DNA of 64,000 nucleotides from Ferribacterium limneticum (GTDB lineage: Bacteria; Pseudomonadota; Gammaproteobacteria; Burkholderiales; Rhodocyclaceae): positions 1,844,501 to 1,908,500 of the forward strand of contig NZ_CP075189.1 of the NCBI RefSeq assembly GCF_020510565.1, written 5' to 3'. Under the pieces are notes generated by a model. The model made no database searches, had not been told where the DNA came from, and saw nothing but the letters and a program-made list of their open reading frames with translations. Below are positions 44,761 to 54,174 of this stretch, piece by piece; within the stretch, counting starts at the first letter, position 1, and the number at the start of each line of letters is the position of its first letter. Both the position numbers and the translations under genes were made by a program.

Positions 44761-45854
44761 ACACGGCCGCCTTGACTGCTCAGCCGGTTGCCTCGCCGCA
44801 CGCCCATGGCGGCAACTCGGTTACCCGCACGATGTTCCGCGTCCAGATGGCGCTCGTGCCTGCCACGCTTTACGGCTTCTGGCTGTTCGGCTGGCCGGCT
44901 TTCTTCCTGTGGCTGCTGACCATCCTTTCCTGTCTTGGTTTCGAAGCCCTGTCGCTCAAGATGATGGGCGTCACGCGCATCAAGGCGACGCTGTTCGACG
45001 GCTCGGCGCTGCTTACCGGCTGGTTGCTGGCCATGACCTTGCCGCCCTGGGCGCCGTGGTGGGTCGCCGTGGTCGGCGGTTTCATCGCCATCGTGATCGG
45101 CAAGCAGGTTTTCGGCGGGGTGGGGCAGAACGTCTTCAACCCGGCCATGGTGGCCCGCGTCGCGCTGCTCGTTTCCTTTCCGGTGCCGCTGACCATGTGG
45201 GTGTCACCGCTGCCGCTGACTTCGCTGGCCGCACCGGACTTCATCGATGGGCTGCGCATCTTCCTGACCAGCTTGCCGCAGCCCGATGCCATGGCCAGCG
45301 CTTCGCTGCTCGGCTACACCAAGACTGAACTGTCGCGCGGCATCGACCTGCTGCATTCGCTGGCCGGCGACCATGCACCAGTGCTGTCGTGGATCGGCGC
45401 CCGTTCCGGCAGTTTCGGCGAATCGGCCTCGCTGCTCATTCTGGGCGGTGGTCTTTATCTGATCGGTGTTGGCATCATCAGCTGGCATACGCCGGCTGCC
45501 GTGCTGGCCGGGCTGGCAATTCCTGCCGCCATCGGCCACAGCGTCGATCCGACGCATTACCTGAGCGTCTCGGCCCACCTGCTGTCGGGGGCGGCGATGC
45601 TTGGCGCCTTCTTCATCGCGACGGATTACGTGACGTCGCCGAATACCGTCAGCGGACAGATAGTCTTCGGCCTCGGCATCGGTCTCATGACCTGGGTCAT
45701 CCGGACTTACGGCGGCTACCCGGAGGGGATGGCTTTTGCCGTGCTCTTGATGAACGCGCTGACACCGGTCATCGACCGCTTCATCAAGCCGCGTGTCCTC
45801 GGCCGCGACCGCAAGGGCAAGCCGCTCGATATCCCGGAAACGAAAGAGGCCTGA
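44757..45854 (+). CDS. rnfD: Rnf complex subunit D
   Basis: A 365-residue multi-spanning membrane protein. The covalent FMN site is in IATDYVTSPNTVSG (the Thr of the D-x-VTSPxT motif). Other family segments are GKQVFGGVGQNVFNPAMVARVALLVSF and TYGGYPEGMAFAVLLMN. ATGA overlap with rnfC. Confidence 0.95.
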   Translation: MNTAALTAQPVASPHAHGGNSVTRTMFRVQMALVPATLYGFWLFGWPAFFLWLLTILSCLGFEALSLKMMGVTRIKATLFDGSALLTGWLLAMTLPPWAPWWVAVVGGFIAIVIGKQVFGGVGQNVFNPAMVARVALLVSFPVPLTMWVSPLPLTSLAAPDFIDGLRIFLTSLPQPDAMASASLLGYTKTELSRGIDLLHSLAGDHAPVLSWIGARSGSFGESASLLILGGGLYLIGVGIISWHTPAAVLAGLAIPAAIGHSVDPTHYLSVSAHLLSGAAMLGAFFIATDYVTSPNTVSGQIVFGLGIGLMTWVIRTYGGYPEGMAFAVLLMNALTPVIDRFIKPRVLGRDRKGKPLDIPETKEA

Positions 45855-45855
45855 G

Positions 45856-46461
45856 ATGAATTTTGAATCTTTCCGCGAAAAGATCGCCTACCAGCCCATC
45901 CTGCTTGGCGTCTTCGCTTTGCTCGCCAGCGGGGCCCTGGCCTGGGCGTCAAGCGCTACCAGCGATGCCATCGCTGCGGCCGAAGCCAAGGACTTGCGCG
46001 ATTCACTGGCCGAAGTGCTGCCGCAGGGCATGGCCGATAACGATTTTCTGAAGGATACGGTCGACCTGAAAAAAGGCGAAAAAACGATAACCATCTACCG
46101 CGCCCGGCAGGGCGGGGTGGTCAAGGCGGCGCTGTTCAAGGTGGCCGAACGTGGCTATGCCGGCGACATCCAGGTGCTCATGGCGGTTGATAGCGATGGC
46201 AAGACGCTCGGCGTCCGCGTGCTCAAGCATGCCGAAACGCCCGGACTGGGCGACAAGATCGAGGTCAAGAAAGACAAGTGGATCAGGGATTTCGATGGTA
46301 AGTCGCTGGGCGATCCGACCCCGGAAAAATGGGGCGTCAAGAAGGATAGCGGCATCTTTGACCAGTTCGCCGGGGCGACCATCACGCCGCGTGCCGTGGT
46401 CAAGGCGGTCAAGGGCGGGCTGGAGTTCTTCGCCGCCCACAAAGCGGAAATCACGGGCTAG
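45856..46461 (+). CDS. rnfG: Rnf complex subunit G
   Basis: A 201-residue protein with one N-terminal membrane helix and a periplasmic FMN-binding domain. The FMN-linked Thr lies in AGATITPRAVV; other motifs are GVRVLKHAETPGLGDKI. It follows rnfD by one base. Confidence 0.94.
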   Translation: MNFESFREKIAYQPILLGVFALLASGALAWASSATSDAIAAAEAKDLRDSLAEVLPQGMADNDFLKDTVDLKKGEKTITIYRARQGGVVKAALFKVAERGYAGDIQVLMAVDSDGKTLGVRVLKHAETPGLGDKIEVKKDKWIRDFDGKSLGDPTPEKWGVKKDSGIFDQFAGATITPRAVVKAVKGGLEFFAAHKAEITG

Positions 46462-46467
46462 GAGCGG

Positions 46468-47142
46468 ATGATGAGCGATTCTTATGGCAAGTTGATGAAG
46501 GATGGCCTGTGGGAAAACAATGTCGTTTTCGCCCAGTTGCTGGCCATGTGTCCGACCATGGCGGTCACCACCAGCGGCACCAACGGTCTTGGCATGGGCT
46601 TGGCAACGACGGCGGTGCTCGTCGTTTCCAATATTCTCGTGTCGATGATTCGCCACACGGTCAGCTCGCAGGTGCGGATTCCGGTTTTCGTCGTGCTCAT
46701 CGCGACGCTGGTTACAGTCGTCGATATGGCGATGAATGCCTGGATGCACGATCTTTACAAGGTGCTCGGCCTGTTCATCGCCCTGATCGTGGTCAATTGC
46801 GCCATTCTCGGCCGGGCCGAAGCCTTCGCCGTCAAGAACGGCGTCGTCGCCTCGGCGGTCGACGGGCTGGCCATGGGGCTGGGCTTTACCGGTGCGCTGA
46901 CCTTCATTGGCCTGATCCGCGAGTTTCTTGGCTCGGGCACGCTGTTCGCCCAGGCATCCAACCTGCTCGGGCCATCCTTCGCTTTTCTTGAAATGAAGCT
47001 GCCCGGTTACGGTGGGGCGCTGCTCATGATCCTGCCGCCGGGCGGCTTTGCCATTCTCGGCTTCCTGCTGGCTGGCAAACGGGTGATGGAACAGCGCATG
47101 GGCGAACGTGCGGCAGAAAAAGCTGAACTGGCTACGGCCTGA
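46468..47142 (+). CDS. rnfE: Rnf complex subunit E
   Basis: A 224-residue six-helix membrane protein, related to RnfA (NNVVFAQLLAMCPTMAVTTS, LIVVNCAILGRAEAFA). It makes the ion-translocating core with RnfA. The gap to rnfG is 6 bases. Confidence 0.95.
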   Translation: MMSDSYGKLMKDGLWENNVVFAQLLAMCPTMAVTTSGTNGLGMGLATTAVLVVSNILVSMIRHTVSSQVRIPVFVVLIATLVTVVDMAMNAWMHDLYKVLGLFIALIVVNCAILGRAEAFAVKNGVVASAVDGLAMGLGFTGALTFIGLIREFLGSGTLFAQASNLLGPSFAFLEMKLPGYGGALLMILPPGGFAILGFLLAGKRVMEQRMGERAAEKAELATA

Positions 47143-47153
47143 GGAGAAAAACG

Positions 47154-47423
47154 ATGCAGATCGGTGTTGCCTATTCCGAACCGGGCCAGCAAATCTGGCT
47201 GAATATTGAGGTTCCCGACGAGTCGACCGTAGCCGAGGGTATCGAGCGGTCGGGCATACTCAAGCAGTTCCCGCATATCGACCTGACGGCGCAGAAAGTC
47301 GGCGTCTTCGGGCGGCTGGTCAAGCTCGATGCCGCCCTCAAACCGGGCGATCGCGTCGAGATCTACCGGGGCATCATCGCCGATCCGGAAACCGTGCCGC
47401 GCAAGGACATGGCCGACGATTGA
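47154..47423 (+). CDS. rnfH: RnfH ubiquitin-like protein
   Basis: An 89-residue beta-grasp protein of the RnfH/UPF0125 family: MQIGVAYSEPGQQIWLNIEV, ESTVAEGIERSGIL, VGVFGRLVKLDAALKPGDRVEIYR. Its role in Rnf assembly or function is not defined. It is the last gene of the rnf operon; no clear terminator follows. Confidence 0.93.
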   Translation: MQIGVAYSEPGQQIWLNIEVPDESTVAEGIERSGILKQFPHIDLTAQKVGVFGRLVKLDAALKPGDRVEIYRGIIADPETVPRKDMADD

Positions 47424-47570
47424 GCCCCTACGGGAAAATCCGAATTTGAAAAACCGAGCCGGGCAGTCGACAATGGCGTCGTTTGCCGGTCAGGATGCAT
47501 CCTGAAGAACCTTTCTTCGGGGCGCTTTGCAGCACAAATAACCAGAATTTCATCATCCACGAGAACAGCC

Positions 47571-48902
47571 ATGCATCGTTTATTGCCCGCACTCCTGTTG
47601 CTACCCGCTTCCGCTTTTGCGGCCGACGCCTTGCCGAGCGTTGGCGGTATCCCCATCGATTTCATCCTCTTCGGTCTGACCCTGCTCGGCGTCGCGCTGT
47701 TCCACCATGTGACCCTTTATGTCGCGCTGACCGGTCTGTTCACCATCAGCCTGTACAAGATCATTTTCACCGGTTTCAAGACCGGTGCCGGCGTTGCCGG
47801 TTTCATGGGGCTCCTTGGTCACGAGTGGGTGACGGTGGCCAACCTGTTCTGCCTGCTTACCGGCTTTGCGCTGCTCGCCCGCCACTTTGAAAAGAGCCAT
47901 GTGCCGGTGATTCTGCCCAAGTATCTGCCGGAAGACTGGAAGGGCGGCTTTGTCATGCTGGTCATGGTCTTCGTGATTTCCAGCTTCCTCGACAACATCG
48001 CTGCTGCGCTGATCGGCGGCGCCATGGCCCACCAGCTCTTCAAGGGCAAGGTTCATATCGGCTATCTGGCCGCCATCGTCGCTGCCTCCAATGCCGGCGG
48101 TTCTGGTTCGGTGGTCGGCGACACGACGACGACCATGATGTGGATCGACGGCATCAGCCCGGGCCAGGTGTTCGACGCCTACGTCGCGGCCGGCGTCGCG
48201 CTGCTCATCATCGGCTACTTCGGCGCCAAGCAGCAGCACGCCTACTCGCCGATCATCAAGCATGCGCACGCCCATACCAAGGTGGATTGGGGGCGCATTT
48301 TCATCGTCGCCACCATGCTGGTTTTTGCCGTGGCGACCAACATCACCATCAACATCAAGTTCCCGGAAATGGCCGAACACTTCCCGTTCATCGGTGTCGC
48401 CGTCTGGGTGGCGATCATCCTGACCATCCCGGTTCGTCGTCACGACTGGGAACTGATGCCGGAAACCATCAAGGGTTCTATCTTCCTGCTTTCGCTGGTG
48501 CTCTGCGCCTCGATGATGCCGGTCGAAGCGCTGCCACCGGCTTCGTGGCAATCGGCCTTCACGCTGGGCTTCGTTTCCGCTGTCTTCGACAACATTCCGC
48601 TGACTGCGCTGGCTTTGCGTCAGGGCGGCTTCGACTGGGGCTTCCTGGCCTATGCCGTCGGCTTCGGTGGTTCGATGCTGTGGTTCGGTTCGTCGGCCGG
48701 CGTCGCGCTGTCCAACATGTACCCGGAAGCCAAGTCGGCCGTTCAGTGGCTCAAGCATGGCTGGCACGTTGCCGTCGCCTACGTCGCCGGTTTCATGGTC
48801 ATGCTCGTCGTGCTCGGCTGGCATCCCGATACCGGTCACAAGAAAGTGGCTGAGCCGGTCGTTGTCGAAGCGCCAGCAGCGATTCCGGCCCCGGCGCAGT
48901 AA
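47571..48902 (+). CDS. nhaD: NhaD-family sodium:proton antiporter
   Basis: A 443-residue membrane protein with a signal-like first helix and about 12 membrane segments. Typical NhaD signals are SSFLDNIAAALIGGAMAHQLF, AAIVAASNAGGSGSVVGDTTTTMMW and SAVFDNIPLTALALRQGGFDWG. It exchanges Na+ for H+. The gene is 147 bases downstream of rnfH in the same orientation, so a functional link to the ion-driven Rnf complex is likely (inference). A repeat copy and then a terminator follow. Confidence 0.9.
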   Translation: MHRLLPALLLLPASAFAADALPSVGGIPIDFILFGLTLLGVALFHHVTLYVALTGLFTISLYKIIFTGFKTGAGVAGFMGLLGHEWVTVANLFCLLTGFALLARHFEKSHVPVILPKYLPEDWKGGFVMLVMVFVISSFLDNIAAALIGGAMAHQLFKGKVHIGYLAAIVAASNAGGSGSVVGDTTTTMMWIDGISPGQVFDAYVAAGVALLIIGYFGAKQQHAYSPIIKHAHAHTKVDWGRIFIVATMLVFAVATNITINIKFPEMAEHFPFIGVAVWVAIILTIPVRRHDWELMPETIKGSIFLLSLVLCASMMPVEALPPASWQSAFTLGFVSAVFDNIPLTALALRQGGFDWGFLAYAVGFGGSMLWFGSSAGVALSNMYPEAKSAVQWLKHGWHVAVAYVAGFMVMLVVLGWHPDTGHKKVAEPVVVEAPAAIPAPAQ

Positions 48903-48919
48903 TCTCGTCGCCAACCGGG

Positions 48920-48960
48920 ATTGCTACGGTCAACCGGAAAAAACGACTAAAAATGAAATC
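48920..48960 (+). repeat. Dispersed repeat, copy H
   Basis: ATTGCTACGGTCAACCGG then AAAAAACGACTAAAAATGAA: reverse orientation of the copies in the first half of the window, matching the plus direction of nhaD transcription. It starts 18 bases after the nhaD stop and runs into the terminator. Confidence 0.85.
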
Positions 48961-48985
48961 AAGGGCGGCTTCGGCCGCCTTTTTT
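48961..48985 (+). terminator. Intrinsic terminator of nhaD
   Basis: AAGGGCGGC TTCG GCCGCCTT hairpin followed by TTTT. It directly follows repeat copy H. Confidence 0.85.
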
Positions 48986-48987
48986 CA

Positions 48988-49003
48988 TGTCGGCTTTGCG
49001 ACA
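48988..49003. promoter_or_regulatory. Orphan NifA-like site
   Basis: TGTCGGCTTTGCGACA fits TGT-N10-ACA with one mismatch in the palindrome. It is 120 bases before the HhH protein gene, but that gene shows a sigma-70-type -10 (TATAAT at 49083), and no correctly spaced sigma-54 element was found. Confidence 0.4.
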
Positions 49004-49122
49004 AATAACACCTCTTTTTGCGCACCATTCCGGTGCCAGAAAAACAATACTAACTACATGATAAAAAACAAAAAATCGGCCATATAATGCGCCTCCCGAA
49101 TCGATAGAACAGGTATCAATTT

Positions 49123-50205
49123 ATGACGCAAGATATTTCCGGAAACGCCCTGGCCAACATTGGCGAAACGCATGGTTACTGCTTTGATGGCGACTCCGTC
49201 CTGATCAATGCCGAACTGATCTTTTCCGATGCCGCGCTGAGCGCCGCATCGCAATGGGCGCTGCAGTTGTGGAGCAGCGTGTCAGGCTTTCCGGATCAGC
49301 AACTGGCTGGCGTCAAGGTTGCCGAGCTGGCCGTTTATCCGGCCGCCGGTTATCAGAGCCTGACCGCCACGGTTGCTGCCATGCCGCCGGCCGGTACGGA
49401 TGAGCTGGACATGGCGCTGGCGCTGGTTTGCTGGGGCGACAACGGCTTGCCGATGGTCGTCGATCTGGCCGTCTATCCGGTCGCCGAATGCTTCGTCCAG
49501 CCCAAGCTGTCGGGCAATGTGACCTGCGCCCTGGCTGACGGCATGGCCACGCTGACCGTCGATGCCATCGAAAACCCGCGCGCCGAAGACAATCTGAGCG
49601 GCACCCTGGCCCTCGAACTGTGGGCCCTCGACGAACCCTATGCCGGCGGTAGCTGGCAAGGCGTCCCGGTCGCCAGCATGATTCTCGGCGTGCTGGGCGG
49701 TGGCAATGCGCTGACCGACTGCAATTTTGTCGTGCCGGCCGCTGCCCCCGAAGGCCCGGGCGTGCTGACCCTGATGCTGCGTGAATGGGGTCCGGCTGGT
49801 TACGTGACGCGTGACTACTGCAATCTGTCGCTCGAAGCGCCGGCCAAGACCAAGGCCAAGCCGAAGGCTGCTGCCAAGAAGGCCGTCGCCAAGGAAGAAG
49901 CGCCGAAGGAAAAAGTTGTGAAGGAAAAAGCTGCGAAGGAAAAGGCGCCAAAGGCCAAGGCTGAGCCAAAGCCGGTGGCCAAGGAGAGCAAGGCTGCCGC
50001 CAAGCCAGCCAAGGCCCCGGTCGCCAAGGGCGTTGCTGTCAATGCCGCCAGCGAAGCAGAACTGCTTGCCGTCAAAGGCCTGAGCGCTACTCTGGTGAAA
50101 GCCATCATTGCCGGCCGTCCCTATGCGTCGTTCGACGATCTGGGCAAGGTCAAGGGCGTCGGCCCCAAGCTGTTGGCCAAGCTGCGCGACGAACTCGCCA
50201 TCTAA
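49123..50205 (+). CDS. Protein with duplicated beta domain, Lys/Ala linker and helix-hairpin-helix
   Basis: A 360-residue protein of a domain arrangement I do not recognise. Residues 1-225 contain two related units (GYCFDGDSVLINAELIFSD...LQLWSSVSG and VTCALADGMATLTVDAIENP...LELWALDEPYAGG); both look beta-rich. Residues 230-310 are AKPKAAAKK-type low complexity like histone H1. Residues 310-360 form a ComEA-like helix-hairpin-helix (VNAASEAELLAVKGLSATLV, LGKVKGVGPKLLAKL). A sigma-70-type TATAAT lies 35 bases before the ATG. No signal peptide. Nucleic-acid binding is likely from the HhH; cellular role unknown. Confidence 0.85.
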   Translation: MTQDISGNALANIGETHGYCFDGDSVLINAELIFSDAALSAASQWALQLWSSVSGFPDQQLAGVKVAELAVYPAAGYQSLTATVAAMPPAGTDELDMALALVCWGDNGLPMVVDLAVYPVAECFVQPKLSGNVTCALADGMATLTVDAIENPRAEDNLSGTLALELWALDEPYAGGSWQGVPVASMILGVLGGGNALTDCNFVVPAAAPEGPGVLTLMLREWGPAGYVTRDYCNLSLEAPAKTKAKPKAAAKKAVAKEEAPKEKVVKEKAAKEKAPKAKAEPKPVAKESKAAAKPAKAPVAKGVAVNAASEAELLAVKGLSATLVKAIIAGRPYASFDDLGKVKGVGPKLLAKLRDELAI

Positions 50206-50218
50206 GCTGACACCAAAT

Positions 50219-50250
50219 GTTCGCCCCGGCCGGTGACGGTCGGGGCGAAC
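50219..50250. terminator. Hairpin between convergent genes
   Basis: GTTCGCCCC and GGGGCGAAC pair around a 14-base loop, between the HhH gene and the UspA gene. The T run is weak, so termination strength is uncertain. Confidence 0.5.
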
Positions 50251-50255
50251 TCGTT

Positions 50256-50690
50256 TCAGTCGTTCTCGGCTTTGACGCAGACAACCGGTTTTGTCGCCAG
50301 ATGCAGCACCTTGCGCGTCACCGAACCCAAAGCCAGTGCCGCCAGCCCGCCCAAACCGCGGGTGCCCATGACGATGCTGTCGCAGCCCAGTTCTTCGGCC
50401 AGCCCGACGACGATTTCGGCAATGTCACCCTGCTGGACGTAGGTCTTGTGGCCAATGCCGGCCTCGTTCAAGGCGTTGAGGACGGGCTTCAGCGCAATAT
50501 GCGCACGGGCCGTCAGGTGGCCCTGGATCGCCTCTTCTTCCATGCCATGGGTTTGCCAAGCAACTGGTGCCGGCTCAACGTTGACGACATGCACCTCGAG
50601 CGGACCGTGCAGTTTGGCAAACTCGATCACATAGAGCGTAGCGGCGAAGGCATGTTTCGAGCCGTCGACAGGAAGTAGTACGGAACGCAT
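50256..50690 (-). CDS. Universal stress protein, UspA family
   Basis: A 144-residue single Usp domain: VLLPVDGSKHAFAATLYVIEF, and the ATP-binding GTRGLGGLAALALGS of the G-x2-G-x9-GS type. AAGGAG lies before its start. It may respond to stress at the transition to N2 fixation because it sits back-to-back with the nifE control region, but no nif promoter element faces it. Confidence 0.9.
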   Translation of the reverse strand: MRSVLLPVDGSKHAFAATLYVIEFAKLHGPLEVHVVNVEPAPVAWQTHGMEEEAIQGHLTARAHIALKPVLNALNEAGIGHKTYVQQGDIAEIVVGLAEELGCDSIVMGTRGLGGLAALALGSVTRKVLHLATKPVVCVKAEND

Positions 50691-50815
50691 TTGAATCTCC
50701 TTTTGCCTGGTTTATGGTGGTTCTTCACTCTCTTTCTTTAACTGTAGAGCGTGCTGGCATATTTCGGTAGCGGCATCGCCAAAGCCGTCGTGTTTTTGTC
50801 GATAGATGCCCGGCT

Positions 50816-50831
50816 TGTCGCAAAGACGACA
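50816..50831. promoter_or_regulatory. NifA activator site of nifENX operon
   Basis: TGTCGCAAAGACGACA, TGT-N10-ACA, 43 bases before the -24 element. Confidence 0.85.
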
Positions 50832-50873
50832 ATTCACGCGGTTTTAAATCCATATAAATCAATGAATTAAAGG

Positions 50874-50889
50874 TGGCACCCGTCTTGCT
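50874..50889 (+). promoter_or_regulatory. Sigma-54 promoter of nifENX operon
   Basis: TGGCAC-CCGTC-TTGCT, matching the consensus except the last base, 29 bases before the nifE start. Confidence 0.92.
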
Positions 50890-50918
50890 AATTGCTATCC
50901 AGACCTCTGGAGAACAGC

Positions 50919-52319
50919 ATGAAAGCCAGCGAAATCCAGGCCTTGCTCGACGAGCCAGCCTGTACCCATAACACCAAGGAAAAGTCCGGCTGCGCCAAGC
51001 CCAAGCCTGGTGCCACGGCGGGCGGCTGTTCCTTCGACGGCGCGCAGATTGCGCTGCTGCCGATTGCTGACGTTGCCCACATCGTGCATGGGCCGATTGC
51101 CTGTGCCGGTTCCTCGTGGGACAACCGCGGCACGCGCTCTTCCGGCGTGACCCTGTACAAGATCGGCATGACCACCGACCTGTCGGAAACCGACGTGGTC
51201 ATGGGGCGCGGCGAGAAGCGGCTGTTTCATGCCATCAAGCAGGCCATCGATAGCTATTCGCCGAAAGCGGTCTTCATTTACAACACCTGCGTCACCGCCC
51301 TGATCGGCGATGATGTCGGCGCCGTCTGCAAAGCGGCGACCGAACGCTGGGGCACCCCGGTCGTCCCGGTCGATGCTGCCGGCTTCTACGGCACCAAGAA
51401 TCTCGGCAACCGGCTGGCCGGCGAAGCGATGTTCAAGCACGTCATCGGCACCGCCGAACCGGCGCCCGTCGTGCCACGCGCCGACGGCCTGCCGACCTAT
51501 GACGTCAACCTGATCGGCGAATACAACATTGCCGGCGAATTCTGGCATGTCGCGCCGCTCTTCGACGAGCTCGGCCTGCGCATTCTCTGCACGCTGTCCG
51601 GCGACTCGCGCTTCCATGAAGTGCAGACCATGCACCGCGCCAAGGTGAATATGGTGGTCTGCGCCAAGGCGCTGCTCAACGTCGCCCGCAAGATGCAGGA
51701 CACCTTCGGTCAACCCTTCTTCGAAGGCAGTTTCTACGGTGTCCAGGATGTCTCCAACGCGCTGCGCGATTTCGCCCGGCTGATCGGCGACCCGGATCTG
51801 ACGGCGCGCACCGAGGTGGTCATCGCCCGCGAGGAAGCCAAGGCCCATGCCGCACTCGAACCCTGGCGTGCCCGCCTCAAGGACAAGCGCGTGCTGCTCT
51901 ACACCGGCGGCGTCAAATCGTGGTCCATCGTCTCGGCCCTGCAGGATCTGGGCATGAAGGTGGTGGCGACCGGCACCAAGAAATCGACCGAAGAGGACAA
52001 GGCGCGCATCCGCGAACTGATGGGCGAGGACACCAAGATGATCGACGACGGCAGCCCGAAGGCGCTGTTGTCGACCTATCACGAGTACAAGGCCGACATC
52101 CTGATTGCCGGCGGGCGCAATCTCTACACGGCGCTCAAGGCACGAATTCCCTTCCTCGACATCAACCAGGAACGCGAATTCGGCTACGCCGGTTACGCCG
52201 GCATGAGCGAACTGGCCCGCCAACTGGCGCTGTCGATGGAAAGCCCGGTCTGGGCTGCCGTGCGCAAGCCGGCACCGTGGGCCAAGCAAAGCGGTCCCGG
52301 CACCGTGCTGGCCGCTTAA
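50919..52319 (+). CDS. nifE: NifE, FeMo-cofactor scaffold alpha subunit
   Basis: A 466-residue protein starting [15 protein letters not shown] with GGAG at 8 bases; a longer in-frame start would overlap the promoter. Features of Nif[57 protein letters not shown] [20 protein letters not shown] and [18 protein letters not shown]. It forms NifE2N2, on which NifB-co is converted to FeMo-co. First of the operon. Confidence 0.97.
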   Translation: MKASEIQALLDEPACTHNTKEKSGCAKPKPGATAGGCSFDGAQIALLPIADVAHIVHGPIACAGSSWDNRGTRSSGVTLYKIGMTTDLSETDVVMGRGEKRLFHAIKQAIDSYSPKAVFIYNTCVTALIGDDVGAVCKAATERWGTPVVPVDAAGFYGTKNLGNRLAGEAMFKHVIGTAEPAPVVPRADGLPTYDVNLIGEYNIAGEFWHVAPLFDELGLRILCTLSGDSRFHEVQTMHRAKVNMVVCAKALLNVARKMQDTFGQPFFEGSFYGVQDVSNALRDFARLIGDPDLTARTEVVIAREEAKAHAALEPWRARLKDKRVLLYTGGVKSWSIVSALQDLGMKVVATGTKKSTEEDKARIRELMGEDTKMIDDGSPKALLSTYHEYKADILIAGGRNLYTALKARIPFLDINQEREFGYAGYAGMSELARQLALSMESPVWAAVRKPAPWAKQSGPGTVLAA

Positions 52320-52328
52320 GGAAAAACC

Positions 52329-53732
52329 ATGGCTGAAATCATCCACTCCAAGAAAGCGCTGGCGGTCAATCCGCTCAAGGTCAGCCAGACCATCGGCGCC
52401 TCGCTGGCTTTCCTCGGTCTCAACCGCAGCCTGCCGCTGATGCATGGTTCGCAGGGCTGCACGGCCTTCGGCAAGGTGTTCTTCGTCCGCCACTTCCGCG
52501 AGCCGATCCCCTTGCAGACGACGGCGATGGATCAGGTGTCGAGCATCATGGGTGCCGACGACAACGTCATCGAGGCGCTACGCACGCTGTCCGACAAGAG
52601 CAAGCCGGACATCATCGGTCTCGTGACGACCGGCCTGTCGGAAACGCAGGGCACCGACATTCGCCGCTGTGTCGGCGATTTCCGCCGGGCCCACCCGGAA
52701 TTTGACCATGTCGCCGTGGTCCCAGTGAATACGCCGGATTACGTCGGCTGTCTGGAAAGCGGTTACGCGCTGGCCATCGAGGCGCTGATCGAAACATTGG
52801 TGCCGGAAAGCGCCTGCGTTGGCAAGCGGCCCAAGCAGGTCAATGTGCTGGCCTCGGCCATGCTGACGCCGGGCGATATCGAGGCGATCAAGGACTGGGT
52901 CGAAGCCTTTGGCCTGCGTGCCATCGTCGTTCCGGATATTGGCGATTCGCTCGATGGCCATCTGACCGAAGCCGAGACTTCATCGCTGACCATCGGCGGC
53001 ACGCCGCGTTCGGAAATCGAGATCATGGGCGAGTCGGCCGCGACCCTTGTGGTCGGCCCCTCTCTGCTCAAGGCGGCGAACATCCTGAAGACGCGCACCG
53101 GTGTGCCCGATTACCGTTTCGATGGTCTGATGGGCCTCGACGACTGCGACGCTTTCACCCAGGCGCTGGCCGAGATTTCCGGCAAGCCGGTGCCCGAGAA
53201 GATCGAACGCCATCGCGCCCAGTTGCAGGACGCCATGGTGGACAGCCATTTCATGATCGGCTTCGCCCGCGTTGCGCTGGCCGGCGACCCCGATCTGGTC
53301 GGCATGCAGGTGCGTTTCCTGACCAGCATGGGGGCCGAGATTGTCAGCGCCGTTGCCACGCACAAGCATGAAAGCCTGGCTGGACTGCCCATCGCCAAGG
53401 TCATCGTCGGTGACCTTGAGGATATGGAAAAAGAGGCCGTGCTGGGTGGCGCGCAACTGATCGTCGCCAATTCACATGCCGCCGACACCGCTTCGCGGCT
53501 GGGCTTGCCGCTGCTTCGGGCCGGCTTTCCGCAATACGACCATGTGGGCGGTTACGCCCGCACCTGGGTGGGCTACCGCGGTACGCGGCAAGCCTTGTTC
53601 GATCTAGCCAACCTCATGCTGGGACAACACCATGAACTCGCACCCTATCGATCAATCTACTGGGCCGACGACCGCGATGGCGTCAGCAAACAACATGTCA
53701 TCTCGTCGGCTGCAGCTGGTCTGGTCCATTAG
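52329..53732 (+). CDS. nifN: NifN, FeMo-cofactor scaffold beta subunit
   Basis: A 467-residue protein: [70 protein letters not shown]. It partners NifE. It starts 9 bases after the nifE stop. Length fits NifN without a NifB or NifX fusion. Confidence 0.97.
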   Translation: MAEIIHSKKALAVNPLKVSQTIGASLAFLGLNRSLPLMHGSQGCTAFGKVFFVRHFREPIPLQTTAMDQVSSIMGADDNVIEALRTLSDKSKPDIIGLVTTGLSETQGTDIRRCVGDFRRAHPEFDHVAVVPVNTPDYVGCLESGYALAIEALIETLVPESACVGKRPKQVNVLASAMLTPGDIEAIKDWVEAFGLRAIVVPDIGDSLDGHLTEAETSSLTIGGTPRSEIEIMGESAATLVVGPSLLKAANILKTRTGVPDYRFDGLMGLDDCDAFTQALAEISGKPVPEKIERHRAQLQDAMVDSHFMIGFARVALAGDPDLVGMQVRFLTSMGAEIVSAVATHKHESLAGLPIAKVIVGDLEDMEKEAVLGGAQLIVANSHAADTASRLGLPLLRAGFPQYDHVGGYARTWVGYRGTRQALFDLANLMLGQHHELAPYRSIYWADDRDGVSKQHVISSAAAGLVH

Positions 53733-53748
53733 GCAGGAGCCGGACGCC

Positions 53749-54174
53749 ATGATCAAGGTCGCTTTTGCTTCCACTGACCGGACGCGGGTCAATCAGCACT
53801 TCGGTTCGGCCGAGGGCTTCGTGATCTACGAAGTGACGCCGGATAAGGCAACGCTGGTCGGTGTTGCCGAATTCGCCGAAGAGGCGATGGATGGCAACGA
53901 GGACAAGCTCGGCGCCAAGGTCGATTTCCTCGAAGGCTGCGCCGGGGTCTACGTCATGGCGATTGGCGCTTCGGCGATCAAGAAGCTGCTGGCCAAGGGC
54001 ATCCAGCCGATCCGCGTCGATGAGGTTGACACGGTCGACGAGCTTTTGGGGCAAATTTCGAAAGCAATGAGCGAAGGCGGTGTGGTCTGGATTGACCGCG
54101 CCATCGCCGCCCAGGCCAAGGCCAAGGAAGAGAATCGCTTCGCTTCCATGGAAGAGGAAGGGTGGGAAGGATGA
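53749..54174 (+). CDS. nifX: NifX, FeMo-cofactor precursor carrier
   Basis: A 141-residue protein: MIKVAFASTDRTRVNQHFGS, ARFASAEGFVIYEV-like SAEGFVIYEVTPDKA, EGCAGVYVMAIGASAIKKLL. It binds NifB-co and the VK cluster during FeMo-co transfer. It follows nifN by 16 bases; the stop overlaps the next start. Confidence 0.95.
   Translation: MIKVAFASTDRTRVNQHFGSAEGFVIYEVTPDKATLVGVAEFAEEAMDGNEDKLGAKVDFLEGCAGVYVMAIGASAIKKLLAKGIQPIRVDEVDTVDELLGQISKAMSEGGVVWIDRAIAAQAKAKEENRFASMEEEGWEG

Noticed and set aside
49070..49095. Sigma-54 promoter for the HhH gene (GGCCATATAATGCG).
   Set aside because: GG and GC are one base too close (N9 instead of N10), and the TATAAT fits sigma-70 better.
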